DNA from: Cetobacterium sp. 8H
Lineage (GTDB): Bacteria > Fusobacteriota > Fusobacteriia > Fusobacteriales > Fusobacteriaceae
Direction: 5' to 3'
Assembly: GCF_014250675.1 (NCBI RefSeq)
Contig: NZ_JACHTG010000005.1
Location: 1-64,000, forward strand
Length of the DNA stretch: 64,000 bases
In this document: positions 1 to 7,860 of the stretch, piece by piece
Layout of the letters: each line of letters opens with the position of its first letter
How positions within the stretch are numbered: the first letter of the stretch is position 1
The notes under the pieces: generated by a model
The model's input: the letters and a program-made list of their open reading frames with translations, nothing else
Database searches by the model: none
What the model was told of the DNA's origin: nothing
Made by a program: the position numbers and the translations under genes

Positions 1-549
1 CTCTATCGCATACTCTATCTCTTTTTCTAATTCTATTCTAGAAATTCCTTCATTTATTTTTGCTATATATTCTTCTTTAGTTTCTGAAACACATACTAAA
101 TCAACTAATTTTTGTGGAATCTTTGAAACAAAAATTTTACCATTTTCATTTACATTTTCATATAGAGAATATCTTTTTCTATAGTTTAATGCTGTTCTTG
201 GCGAAACTCCACTTATCTCTAGCCATTTTGTATATACGCCATCTTTACTCCCTGTTTTTGCCAAAGTTTCATAAACATCACTCAATACTTTTCCGAGTTC
301 AATAACACATTTTGATTGAATTGAAAATATTTTTATTGTATTCTCTCTTAAAAAATTCATCGTTTTTTTATCAGTATCCAAAGTATCTAAAAGATTAAAA
401 TCTATTATATCCTTTAAATTTTCTTGATCTAATGCAGTTATTTGGCTCTCTTTTTCAAGTAATTCTTCATTAGTTTTAATCTTTAAACTATTCTCTTGGA
501 CCAATTTATCCTTTAGCCTATTCTTAAATTTATTTGCTATATTACTCAC
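1..549 (-). CDS. Partition-operon protein in the ParB position, 3' end outside window
   Basis: The first 183 codons are visible; the frame is open to the window edge, so the C-terminus is missing. Translation starts at GTG (549-547), six bases after a G-rich Shine-Dalgarno (GGGGGGA). It lies 17 bp downstream of parA on the same strand, where plasmid partition operons carry the centromere-binding protein. The N-terminal part is charged and helical; around residues 105-130 a helix-turn-helix-like stretch reads WLEISGVSPRTALNYRKRY, similar in style to DUF3102-type proteins linked with ParA. No canonical ParB nuclease box is visible in the part seen. The ParB-like role is inferred from position; the coding call is firm. 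Confidence 0.7.
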   Translation of the reverse strand, partial: MSNIANKFKNRLKDKLVQENSLKIKTNEELLEKESQITALDQENLKDIIDFNLLDTLDTDKKTMNFLRENTIKIFSIQSKCVIELGKVLSDVYETLAKTGSKDGVYTKWLEISGVSPRTALNYRKRYSLYENVNENGKIFVSKIPQKLVDLVCVSETKEEYIAKINEGISRIELEKEIEYAIE

Positions 550-566
550 TCAAATCCCCCCAATTA

Positions 567-1292
567 TTAGACTGCTTGTTTCTCTTGAAGTTTTTTTATT
601 ATTTGACAAAATGTATCTTGAACTTTATTGGCATCTTTATTTGTAAACTCCCAAACAGTTTTCTGATTATGTAACATCTTTTCTATAAAAGATAGGTGTG
701 GAATAGGGTCTGCAAAAACTATATCGGTCCCTTCTACAGAATCCATCAGTTCCTCTAAAAATGAGTTTTGAATCTCTGTTGGTCTAAATCTATTTAAAAC
801 TATTGCTAAAATTTTCTCTGCATCTATCTCTTCTAAAACATTAATCATACTCTCTGTTGTAACCTTATCTGCATATCCAGGAATAATTACATAATCTGTA
901 TTTTCTAAAAAAACACTATCTATTCTCAAAACAGGTGTACTATCTATCAATATATAATCGTATTCTTTCTTACAAGCATTTAAAAATTCTGGTAAATCAT
1001 TTAAAAATTTTGCTGAAAATTTATTATCTTCTAATGGTAAAAAATATAAATTTTCTCTTAATCTAAAATACTCTCCATTTTTTTTCGAAACTTGTGCCTT
1101 TAATCCTTTTTCAAACTCGCTATTACCTTTCAATAAATATGAGAATATATTATTTTGAGAGTCACTCGTTAAAACTAAAACTCTATTATCAAGTAAAGCT
1201 AATCCACTTGCCAATTGAGCTGTAACAAATGTTTTCCCAACTCCACCCTTGTTATTTTTTACGGTTATTATCTTTCCAGAAAAATTCTTCAT
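567..1292 (-). CDS. parA: ParA-family partition ATPase
   Basis: A 241-residue ParA/Soj/MinD-type ATPase that segregates low-copy replicons by ATP-dependent non-specific DNA binding. The deviant Walker A motif KGGVGKT is at residues 15-21 with the signature lysine; a D-x-Q motif is near 44-46, and a Walker B-like strand ending in Asp lies near 117 (ILIDSTP). There is no N-terminal HTH extension, so it belongs to the short (type Ib-like) ParA class. It is followed closely by the ParB-position gene and preceded by the rep frames on the same strand, forming a rep-par cassette. Start ATG follows a GGAGG-type site. Confidence 0.92.
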   Translation of the reverse strand: MKNFSGKIITVKNNKGGVGKTFVTAQLASGLALLDNRVLVLTSDSQNNIFSYLLKGNSEFEKGLKAQVSKKNGEYFRLRENLYFLPLEDNKFSAKFLNDLPEFLNACKKEYDYILIDSTPVLRIDSVFLENTDYVIIPGYADKVTTESMINVLEEIDAEKILAIVLNRFRPTEIQNSFLEELMDSVEGTDIVFADPIPHLSFIEKMLHNQKTVWEFTNKDANKVQDTFCQIIKKLQEKQAV

Positions 1293-1344
1293 ATTCCCTC
1301 CAATCTTTTTTCTATATACTTTTATTTTTATTATATCTATATCT

Positions 1345-1596
1345 TTAAAAATTTTTATTAATTATTTCTTCTAATATTTTTGAAGTTAATCCTTCGCCTG
1401 TTATAAATCCTAAAGCTTCTTTTGCTATTCTCTTTTTTATTTCTATTTTTTCTTCATCAGATATATCATAAGCAATTGCATTTAGTTCTATTCCTAATTC
1501 TATTTTTTCTTTAAGTTCTTTAGAATCTTTTATAAATTTCTCTTTAATTTCTTCTATTGAAACTTCTTCTATTAAAACTTTTTCTTTTACAATTTC
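1345..1596 (-). other. 83-codon C-terminal extension of Rep, reachable by -1 frameshift
   Basis: Just past the rep stop, the -1 frame stays open for 83 codons (1596 down to the TAA at 1345-1347). It encodes a charged helical segment rich in Glu, Lys and Ile, including IKEKFIKDSKELKEK and ending near ILEEIINKNF. The frame contains no ATG, GTG or TTG that could start it, and no Shine-Dalgarno is visible, so independent translation is unlikely. It can be joined to Rep only through the A_AAA_AAG heptamer at 1596-1602. Either it is a programmed extension, giving Rep an alternative tail, or it is a formerly continuous C-terminus cut off by loss of one A. Confidence 0.5.
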
Positions 1597-2741
1597 TTTT
1601 TTGGAATTATTTCTGTATCTAACTCTTCCAATATTTTAGGATATTTCTTTAAAAATTTACAGATTAAAGATTTTCTAGCAGCTGCAAATGCTAACTGTTG
1701 AATTTTAGTTTCAACTCCACACTCTTCGATATAATCTCTATATGAATAAGATTCAATCCCATCTTGAATCTCTTTATCCAATTTTTCAAATTTATTAAAT
1801 AAATTTTCATCAAAATTATATGTTTCGTTACTTTTAATTTCTTCAAATATTTGATTTTTAGAAATTTCTAGGGTTTCAACTGTTTCCGTTATATCTTCGG
1901 CCCAATTATTTTCTAAAGCTTTTAAAAAATATGCTCTGATTTTTTCTATTTTATTTTTTTTCATGTATACTGCTGTTGATTTTACTTTACCGTAACCATA
2001 ATGTTGAAGAGCATCATAAATAGTTTTAGGCATTGTTTTTAACTTCTTTGCTTTACTCGGCATTAAATCAAGAATTTCTTGTACATTTGCCTCTGTTACT
2101 TCTTCAATTTCACAACTTAAAATATCTTGATTTTCTGAATTCTCCATAAAACTTAAAGATAGATTAGTAGACATTTTTTTAAATTGGTTATAGTCTTCAA
2201 AAAATCTTTCCTGTTTTTCTGTTATAGAGTGCTCCGGAAAATATATATCAATCTCTGAATTTTCCCAGCTTGAAGTTTTTATAATTTCAAAACTTTCAAT
2301 TAGTTTTTTGTCCTTTAACTCATTTAAATTTTTAGTTAATGTTTTTATTGTTTGAGATATATTTTTCTTATCATATTTCAATGGAATTCTCTTTATAAGA
2401 TATAATACATCTAATTTTAAATACAGATCATTAAATCTAAGTTTTTCAACTAGCATGTAAATAGTTCTAGCTATACTTGTACTTATTTCTAGTAAAGTTG
2501 AACTATCATAAACCAGATATCCTTTAGCTATAATGTTTCTATAAAAGTGATCCGAAATCTCTATTTCATAAACTTCTTTTACTCTTTTATCATCAAATTT
2601 ATTTCTTAAATTTTTATTTTTTTGTTCTTCCAATCTTAAAGTTCTTAAAGATAATATTGTCGTTTCTATTTCTTCAGCTAAAATTGATTTTTTTTCACTC
2701 GAATACATTGTATTTTTAAATTTATAGTTTGTTGAAGCCAA
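1587..2741 (-). CDS. Replication initiator Rep, main frame
   Basis: This frame encodes 384 residues of a plasmid initiator, starting formally at a TTG with no ribosome-binding site. It carries a second winged-helix-like region (about residues 85-160, YLIKRIPLKY to KDKKLIESFEI) and a long charged C-terminal part. It has no credible initiation signal of its own and its open frame runs upstream of the TTG into the preceding rep frame, so it is most likely translated as a -1 frameshift continuation of the 2678-3154 frame. The joined product would be about 522 residues. The family is judged from architecture and context (iterons, parA); an RPA/Rep_3-like initiator is my best guess. Confidence 0.7.
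   Translation of the reverse strand: MASTNYKFKNTMYSSEKKSILAEEIETTILSLRTLRLEEQKNKNLRNKFDDKRVKEVYEIEISDHFYRNIIAKGYLVYDSSTLLEISTSIARTIYMLVEKLRFNDLYLKLDVLYLIKRIPLKYDKKNISQTIKTLTKNLNELKDKKLIESFEIIKTSSWENSEIDIYFPEHSITEKQERFFEDYNQFKKMSTNLSLSFMENSENQDILSCEIEEVTEANVQEILDLMPSKAKKLKTMPKTIYDALQHYGYGKVKSTAVYMKKNKIEKIRAYFLKALENNWAEDITETVETLEISKNQIFEEIKSNETYNFDENLFNKFEKLDKEIQDGIESYSYRDYIEECGVETKIQQLAFAAARKSLICKFLKKYPKILEELDTEIIPKKKL
1596..1602 (-). promoter_or_regulatory. Candidate -1 ribosomal frameshift site 2 in rep
   Basis: On the minus strand the heptamer A AAA AAG lies exactly in -1 slippage phase (codons CCA AAA AAG), two sense codons before the rep stop TAA at 1587-1589. Slipping back one base continues into the 83-codon extension. 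No strong downstream stem or close upstream Shine-Dalgarno stimulator is obvious. The same heptamer in the same phase also joins the first two rep frames. Confidence 0.45.
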
Positions 2742-3154
2742 TCTTGATAAAGCTTTTTTATAACAGATATATAAGCTGTATTTTGAATATTAGCAACTTC
2801 TTTTAACTCGGTTGCTGTAACTATAAACTTTTTTGACATTCCTCTATCTTTCATAATCTTCATCAAAGCTATGAATATTTTTTCCTCTGCTTCTCCAGGA
2901 ATTATATCCCCTTGATATGGAGCAACTGTTATATATGTATCTCGATTGCTGTTAAAAAAATATCTAACAACTTGATTTACTTTTCTTTTTGTATTTTTAG
3001 AGAATATTGGGAACTGTATTATATTTATATCCATTCTAATTAACTGCTTATCTACAGATAAGGAGTCGTCTATAAATAAATTTTCATCTACGAATTCTGT
3101 TGGTGGATTTTCTAGAAATTCATCTTCTAAAAAATCAACTTTTTTTAATTTCAA
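2678..3154 (-). CDS. Replication initiator Rep, N-terminal frame
   Basis: A 158-codon frame starting at TTG (3154-3152), preceded at good spacing by AAGGAGGG. It encodes the N-terminal domain of a plasmid replication initiator: an acidic leader, then a segment with FPIFSKNTKRK and YITVAPYQGD followed by helices ending in ATELKEVANIQNTAYISVIKK, resembling the first winged helix of RPA/Rep_3-type initiators. After the heptamer at 2753-2759 the remaining 24 residues do not continue the fold; the -1 frame does. It could therefore produce a short N-terminal Rep (158 residues) besides the full Rep. The promoter region holds an inverted iteron copy, suggesting autorepression. Confidence 0.75.
   Translation of the reverse strand: MKLKKVDFLEDEFLENPPTEFVDENLFIDDSLSVDKQLIRMDINIIQFPIFSKNTKRKVNQVVRYFFNSNRDTYITVAPYQGDIIPGEAEEKIFIALMKIMKDRGMSKKFIVTATELKEVANIQNTAYISVIKKLYQDWLQQTINLKIQCIRVKKNQF
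2753..2759 (-). promoter_or_regulatory. Candidate -1 ribosomal frameshift site 1 in rep
   Basis: Minus-strand codons ATA AAA AAG give the slippery heptamer A AAA AAG in correct phase at codon 134 of the upstream rep frame. Slippage by -1 leads to GCT TTA TCA AGA TTG, entering the main rep frame without an intervening stop. The resulting junction reads VIKKALSRLASTNYKF, a plausible continuous winged-helix recognition region. Without slippage the upstream frame ends 24 residues later in an unrelated tail. Confidence 0.5.
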
Positions 3155-3170
3155 TTTTTAGCCCTCCTTA

Positions 3171-3190
3171 TCCTTATTACTAAATAATAC
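3171..3190 (-). promoter_or_regulatory. Single inverted iteron upstream of rep (probable operator)
   Basis: Read on the minus strand this is GTATTATTTAGTAATAAGGA, one mismatch from the origin iteron core, in opposite orientation to the array. It directly abuts the rep Shine-Dalgarno. A lone inverted iteron at the rep promoter is the classic arrangement for initiator autoregulation in iteron plasmids. Binding is inferred. Confidence 0.65.
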
Positions 3191-3253
3191 TTTTATTTTT
3201 TCTTAAATTTTACCAAATTTTACTGGAAAAAACAAACTTTTTTCTTATTTTTA

Positions 3254-3440
3254 TTATTTAATCATAAGGAAATTTTAAAGAAATTGATTTTTTTACTAAA
3301 ATACTATTTAATAATAAGGATTTTTATAACATAGTATTTAGTAATAAGGAAAGTAGTATTTAGTAATAAGGAAAGTAGTATTTAGTAATAAGGAAAGTGT
3401 TATTTAGTAATAAGGAAAGTAGTATTTAGTAATAAGGATT
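3254..3440 (+). repeat. Replication origin iterons, 22-bp period
   Basis: Five direct repeats with core GTATTTAGTAATAAGGA start at 3334, 3356, 3378, 3400 and 3422, an exact 22-bp period (two DNA turns). The fourth has one change. Two degenerate copies lie upstream at 3304-3320 and 3254-3270. The array is adjacent to the rep gene, and an inverted copy sits in the rep promoter, so these are very likely the Rep-binding sites of the origin. Confidence 0.88.
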
Positions 3441-3869
3441 GAAAAAAAGTGCTATAACCTTAACAAAATCAAGTGCTAAAAGGGTGTTTTTTACCTATTT
3501 TTTTTGTACATAACAATATAAACAATATAAACAATATAAACAACTATAAACAATGTAAAAAAATTAAAAAAAAAGAATTAAAGAATTTTAAAAAAAAATT
3601 AAAAATTAATTATCTTAATTTAAATTTTTAGATAGATATCTAAAACTCTCTAAAACATACTTTAAACAGATTTTGTTACAAATACATCTTCCAATCTTAA
3701 TAAATGATTCAACACACCTTAAAATCGATTATACAGACCTTAAAATGCATCTAAAGACTTAGTAAATAAAAATAAATGTATTTATAGAAAATAACTTGAA
3801 AATAACTTGAAAATAAAAGTAAAAAGTAATATAATTCACTAAAAAAGTATATTATCCTTAGGAGGATTT
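3441..3869. other. AT-rich origin flank without recognisable gene
   Basis: This stretch is extremely AT-rich with long A runs and short direct repeats, including the 9-bp repeat block at 3513-3559 and a repeated CTTGAAAATAA near 3795. No open frame with a ribosome-binding site is seen. Its position beside the iterons suits a DNA-unwinding region. The promoter of the flavodoxin gene presumably lies at its right end. Confidence 0.5.
3513..3559 (+). repeat. Five tandem 9-bp repeats (ACAATATAA type)
   Basis: ACAATATAA occurs three times in perfect tandem, followed by ACAACTATAA and ACAATGTAA. The block is 75 bp from the last iteron. It resembles the AT-rich tandem repeats that melt in plasmid origins, but could also bind a host or plasmid protein. 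Confidence 0.6.
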
Positions 3870-4367
3870 ATGAAACAAATTGGAATTTTCTACAGTAGCT
3901 CTAGAGGAAAGAGTGAATTTACAGCACAAATGATAAAAGATTTATTAAAAGAGAAATGTGAATTATTTAAAATAATAAATAATGTTGATAAAATAAATAA
4001 TGTTGATAAACTTATTTTTATAATCCCTACATATGGAGCAGGAATACCACAAGAGGATTGGATTAAAAGTTTAGAAAAAATATCTCAAATAAATTTTACA
4101 AATAAAACAATTGGATTTATAGGAAGAGGAAATCAAGGATTCTTTGCAGCTACATTCATAGATGGAATCAAACCAATTTACGATATTGTTATTGAAAAAG
4201 GTGCAAAGGTAATTGGTTTCACAAGTACTGAAGGATATACATTTGTAAAAAGCAAAGCTGTTATAGATAATAAGTTTATAGGTTTAGCTTTAGATGAACT
4301 CTTTATGTACCAAGAGACAAAAGAAAAATTAGAAAAGTGGTTAGAGAAAATCATCGATATAAATTAA
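3870..4367 (+). CDS. Flavodoxin
   Basis: A 165-residue flavodoxin-fold protein, a small cytoplasmic FMN electron carrier. The N-terminal phosphate-binding loop after the first strand reads YSSSRGKSE (about 8-16); IIPTYGAGIP and GRGNQGFF fit the flavin-binding loops of bacterial flavodoxins. Length matches short-chain flavodoxins. Residues near 38-50 contain an in-frame duplication, NNVDKI followed by NNVDKL, caused by an 18-bp tandem repeat, probably in a surface loop. Start ATG follows AGGAGG. It is the first chromosome-like gene after the origin; possible partners are the low-potential electron enzymes in this window. Confidence 0.85.
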   Translation: MKQIGIFYSSSRGKSEFTAQMIKDLLKEKCELFKIINNVDKINNVDKLIFIIPTYGAGIPQEDWIKSLEKISQINFTNKTIGFIGRGNQGFFAATFIDGIKPIYDIVIEKGAKVIGFTSTEGYTFVKSKAVIDNKFIGLALDELFMYQETKEKLEKWLEKIIDIN

Positions 4368-4439
4368 ACATTTAAAAAAGGAAAAATAGATGTAGCTTAG
4401 AAAAGCATATAAAGTTTTTGATTAACAGGAGGTTTCTAA

Positions 4440-5015
4440 ATGAAAATAACAATTATTTTAGATTTTGTATGCCCATATTGTTTTGTAGGTGAAAAGATTT
4501 TGGAAAAAGCTCTAAAAGAAAAAAACATAAAACCTGAATATAGATTTTTACCTTATGAACTTTCACCCGAGCCTAATCCGCAACCAGTTGTGAATGAAAG
4601 TGCTAGAGAATATTTTAAAAAAAATATTGAAAATTGGGCAAAAGAAGAGGGAATAAAAATTAATTTCCCAACTATCAGTCCTAAACCAAGAACAGCACTA
4701 GCTTTTGAAGGATTATATACAGCTGAAAAATATGATAAAGGAATAGATTATATAAGAGCTGTTCTAGAAGCATATTGGATTCATAATAAAGATATTGGAG
4801 ATTTAAATGTCCTAGTGGAAATCGCTGATAATTTAAGAATTCCTAAATTTGAATTTGAAGATTCTCTATTGACTTCTAAATACAGTGAAGCGCATAGAAA
4901 ATTAAATACAGAAGTATCTGAGTATGATTTTGATGTTGTCCCAACATTTTATATAAATGATGAGAAATTAGATAGTTTTCCAAGAAAAGTTGAAGAGTGG
5001 ATTCAGAAAATGTAA
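4440..5015 (+). CDS. DsbA-family oxidoreductase, FrnE-like
   Basis: A 191-residue thioredoxin-fold protein with the redox motif CPYC at residues 11-14 directly after the first strand, a helical insertion, and a cis-proline loop near VVPTFYIND towards the C-terminus. There is no signal peptide, so unlike periplasmic DsbA it should act in the cytoplasm, as FrnE-type thiol oxidoreductases do. Start ATG is preceded by AGGAGG. It lies downstream of flavodoxin with a 72-bp gap and ends before a strong terminator. The natural substrate cannot be told from sequence. Confidence 0.85.
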   Translation: MKITIILDFVCPYCFVGEKILEKALKEKNIKPEYRFLPYELSPEPNPQPVVNESAREYFKKNIENWAKEEGIKINFPTISPKPRTALAFEGLYTAEKYDKGIDYIRAVLEAYWIHNKDIGDLNVLVEIADNLRIPKFEFEDSLLTSKYSEAHRKLNTEVSEYDFDVVPTFYINDEKLDSFPRKVEEWIQKM

Positions 5016-5024
5016 TGATGTTAG

Positions 5025-5073
5025 AACGATTTATCTTGCCTCTTAGTTAGGTTGAGATAAATCGTTTTTTTTT
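5025..5073 (+). terminator. Rho-independent terminator
   Basis: Twelve-base arms AACGATTTATCT (5025-5036) and AGATAAATCGTT (5055-5066) followed by a run of T. Confidence 0.88.
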
Positions 5074-5136
5074 CTATATTTTTTTTCTATATGGTGATAT
5101 CATGTAAAAGTAAATTAATTATATGAAGAGGTGTCT

Positions 5137-6651
5137 ATGAAAAAGAAAAAATATTTTTATTTACTGATAATTTTAATTTTTTTAAGTAGCTGTAGTAGTA
5201 ATCAGCAAATAAATGAACCAGTTTTACCATCTATTCAAAAATTTGAAAACCAAAATATTGAGAAAAAACAAGAGATTGAACAAAATCAAAAAATTGATAA
5301 AAAAGAGGTTAATGTTGTAAATAATTTTATAAAATCTGACATAGTGAAACATAGTAATTTAAGTTTTTATGCAATAGATTTAGATAGTGGAGATGTTATT
5401 GGAAATTACCGAGAAGAAACTTCACTTGTTCCGGCATCTGTTATGAAAGTTGTAACTTCAGCAACAGCTTTAGAGGTTTTAGGGCCAGATGCAACCTTAG
5501 AAACAAAATTGATTGCAGATGGCAATATAAAAAACAAAATGTTAACAGGAAATTTGTATATTCAAGGTGGAGGGGACCCTACACTTGGATCAGATAGAGT
5601 TTCTATTGATAGAGAGGCGTTTTTAAAAGAATGGGTAAGTAGTTTAAAAAAAGCTGGAATAAATACAGTTTCAGGAGATATTATCGTTCTTGATGACCTG
5701 TTTGGATATGAAGGGGTATCTGGAAATTGGCTTTGGGAAGACATGGGAACAGGATATGCTCCAGGAACATATGGAGTTAGTATATTTGATAATATTTATA
5801 CGTTATATCTAACTTCTGGAGCCCCTGGGACTACTCCAAAAATAACAAAAATTAGTCCTAATATACAAGGGCTATCTTTAGATAATCAAAGTAAAGCATC
5901 ACTCAAGAATAAAAAAGATATATATGTTAGAGGGATTCCTTTAGATAAAAAAAGAAGAATTTTTGGAGAGGTTCCAAGTAATAAAGCTGGAATTGCATTG
6001 AAAAGTGATATTCCAGACCCAGGACTTTTTCTTGGACAATACTTTTATGATTATTTAAAAAAGAATGGAATCACAGTTAAAGGGAGAGTAACAACAGCAA
6101 GGTTAACCTCAAGAAGACCAAAAAATCCGACGGTAATAGCTGTAACTAAATCGGTACCCATGTCTGAAATTGTGAAAATACTTCTTACAAGAAGTGATAA
6201 TCACTACACAGAAAGTTTATATCAAATCCTAGAAAAATCCCAAAATATAAATATATCTGAGTTTTGGAAAGAAAGAGGAATAGATGTGGAGCCATTAATT
6301 ATGAGAGATGGAAGTGGACTTTCTCGTAGCGACGTAGTTTCAACCAAATTATTAGTAGATATTTTAAATTATATGAATAAAAATTTTGATAGAGAATCAC
6401 AGGTCAAGTTTGAAGAATTATTTCCAGTTGCAGGTGTTAATGGAACTGTTGCTGGATTTTTAAAAAATACTCCACTAGAAGGAAAAGCCAGAGTAAAGAG
6501 TGGAAGTATGAGTGGAATTCAATCATATACGGGTTATGTTGAAAATAATGGAAAAAAATATGCTTTTGCAGTTATTGTAAATCACTGGAGTGGAAATCGT
6601 TCTGAATTAAAAGCTGAGTTAGAAAAACTTCTGAATAATTTATTCAAATAA
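5137..6651 (+). CDS. dacB: D-alanyl-D-alanine carboxypeptidase/endopeptidase (PBP4, peptidase S13), lipoprotein
   Basis: An S13 penicillin-binding protein that trims or cleaves peptidoglycan cross-links. I start at ATG 5137 because GAGGTG just upstream serves as ribosome-binding site; the GTG at 5131 is part of it. The 504-residue product begins with a lipoprotein signal (lipobox LSSC, Cys19), so it should be membrane-anchored. The three active-site motifs are present: SVMK (101-104), SDN (353-355) and KSG (454-456). A Gln/Lys/Asn-rich linker follows the lipobox. It stands alone between a terminator and the TPP riboswitch. Confidence 0.92.
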   Translation: MKKKKYFYLLIILIFLSSCSSNQQINEPVLPSIQKFENQNIEKKQEIEQNQKIDKKEVNVVNNFIKSDIVKHSNLSFYAIDLDSGDVIGNYREETSLVPASVMKVVTSATALEVLGPDATLETKLIADGNIKNKMLTGNLYIQGGGDPTLGSDRVSIDREAFLKEWVSSLKKAGINTVSGDIIVLDDLFGYEGVSGNWLWEDMGTGYAPGTYGVSIFDNIYTLYLTSGAPGTTPKITKISPNIQGLSLDNQSKASLKNKKDIYVRGIPLDKKRRIFGEVPSNKAGIALKSDIPDPGLFLGQYFYDYLKKNGITVKGRVTTARLTSRRPKNPTVIAVTKSVPMSEIVKILLTRSDNHYTESLYQILEKSQNINISEFWKERGIDVEPLIMRDGSGLSRSDVVSTKLLVDILNYMNKNFDRESQVKFEELFPVAGVNGTVAGFLKNTPLEGKARVKSGSMSGIQSYTGYVENNGKKYAFAVIVNHWSGNRSELKAELEKLLNNLFK

Positions 6652-6703
6652 TAAACAAATTGGTAAAAATATTTACTTTTTTAAAATTTTAATGTAAAAT
6701 AAA

Positions 6704-6789
6704 AGTGCTAGGGGTGTTATTTATGACTGAGAAACCTTCGGGTTAACCCTTTGAACCTGATTTGGCTAAGACCAACGGAGGGAAGCTAT
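6704..6789 (+). promoter_or_regulatory. TPP riboswitch aptamer (THI element)
   Basis: Conserved TPP blocks occur in order: AGGGGTG, CTGAGA, the P3 hairpin with CTTCGGG, ACCCTTTGAACCTGAT, GCTAAGACCAACGGAGGGAAGC. It lies directly upstream of thiS. The 3' end AAGCTAT can pair with ATAGCTT in the 3' arm of the following terminator, giving a simple antiterminator: ligand binding sequesters AAGC in P1 and lets the terminator form, shutting off thi expression. Confidence 0.96.
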
Positions 6790-6824
6790 TTTATCTAGTT
6801 ATAAATTTGATTTTAACTAAATTA

Positions 6825-6858
6825 AAAAAGCTATGCTTTCGAGGCATAGCTTTTTTTT
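6825..6858 (+). terminator. Riboswitch-controlled terminator
   Basis: Arms AAAAAGCTATGC and GCATAGCTTTTT enclose a short TTTCGAG loop, ending in eight T, 36 bases before thiS. This is the expression platform of the TPP riboswitch. Confidence 0.92.
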
Positions 6859-6893
6859 ATAGAATAGCTATTTTATTAAAGGAGGCTTATACT

Positions 6894-7091
6894 GTGAAAT
6901 TTAAATTTAACGGAGAATCTATAGTATTAGATCGTGATATGACTATAAAAGAGTATATATCACTTTTAAATATTGATACAACAGGTATTATAGTTTTAGT
7001 TGATGATGAAATTTTACCAAAAGAACAGTTGGATATTTTGATTAAAGATAGTTGTAATATTGAAGTTCTAAAATTTGTATGCGGAGGATAA
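6894..7091 (+). CDS. thiS: ThiS sulfur carrier protein
   Basis: A 65-residue ubiquitin-like carrier that is adenylated by ThiF and thiocarboxylated to donate sulfur for the thiazole ring. The C-terminus is the required Gly-Gly (CGG). Start is GTG 6894 with GGAGG upstream; a longer frame from 6762 runs through the riboswitch and is not real. The stop codon is next to thiG. Confidence 0.93.
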   Translation: MKFKFNGESIVLDRDMTIKEYISLLNIDTTGIIVLVDDEILPKEQLDILIKDSCNIEVLKFVCGG

Positions 7092-7092
7092 A

Positions 7093-7860
7093 ATGGATAA
7101 ATTGATTATTGGTGGGGTAGAATTTAACAACAGACTTATAACAGGAAGTGGAAAATTTTCAAGTTATAATCTTATAAGAGAGATGCTTAATGAGTCAAAA
7201 AGCGAAATGATAACAATAGCTTTAAGAAGAGTTGATTTAACAGGGAAAAGTGAAAATGTTTTAGATTATATTCCAAAAGGAGTAAAGCTTTTGCCAAATA
7301 CAAGTGGAGCTAGAACGGCTGAAGAAGCTATAAAAATAGCTAGAATTGCTAGAGCTTCAGGATGTGGAGATTTTATAAAAATAGAGATTATAAATGATAT
7401 GAAATATTTAATGCCAGATAATCATGAAACGGTTAGGGCAACTGAAATTTTGGCTAAAGAAGGATTTATTGTAATGCCTTACATAAATCCAGATTTAATT
7501 ACTGCAAAAAAATTAGAAGCGGCAGGAGCGGCAGCAATAATGCCACTAGGAGCACCAATTGGTTCAAACAAGGGACTTTTAACAAAACCTATGATAGAGA
7601 TATTGGTGGAAAATTGTAATTTACCAATTATTGTAGATGCAGGAATAGGAAAACCTTCGCACGCTTGTGAAGCGATGGAGATGGGGTGTAGTGCCGTTCT
7701 AGTAGATACAGCAATCGCAACAAGCGAAAATCCTGTGAAGATGGCTATCGCCTTTAATAAGGCCACTCAAGCAGGAAGAGAAGCATATCTTGCAAAATGT
7801 GCAAAAATAAATAATCATGCAGTAGCTTCATCATCACTTACTGGTTTTTTAAGAGATTAA
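7093..7860 (+). CDS. thiG: Thiazole synthase ThiG
   Basis: ThiG condenses 1-deoxyxylulose 5-phosphate, dehydroglycine and ThiS-thiocarboxylate into thiazole phosphate. The 255-residue TIM barrel has the expected landmarks: GSGKF near the N-terminus, LLPNTSG, the Schiff-base lysine region [15 protein letters not shown] and VDAGIGKPS. Start ATG 7093 follows GGAGG located inside the end of thiS; the GTATGC upstream is not used. Tightly coupled to thiS and thiH. Confidence 0.95.
   Translation: MDKLIIGGVEFNNRLITGSGKFSSYNLIREMLNESKSEMITIALRRVDLTGKSENVLDYIPKGVKLLPNTSGARTAEEAIKIARIARASGCGDFIKIEIINDMKYLMPDNHETVRATEILAKEGFIVMPYINPDLITAKKLEAAGAAAIMPLGAPIGSNKGLLTKPMIEILVENCNLPIIVDAGIGKPSHACEAMEMGCSAVLVDTAIATSENPVKMAIAFNKATQAGREAYLAKCAKINNHAVASSSLTGFLRD

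Noticed and set aside
3048-3056. TTATCTACA resembling a DnaA box
   Set aside because: One mismatch to TTATCCACA, single, and inside the rep coding region; chance occurrence is likely in such AT-rich DNA.
3330-3440. CRISPR array
   Set aside because: Repeats are contiguous with a 22-bp period and no variable spacers; they are origin iterons.
6762-6893. N-terminal extension of ThiS
   Set aside because: The extension translates the riboswitch 3' end and terminator; the GTG at 6894 has a proper ribosome-binding site.
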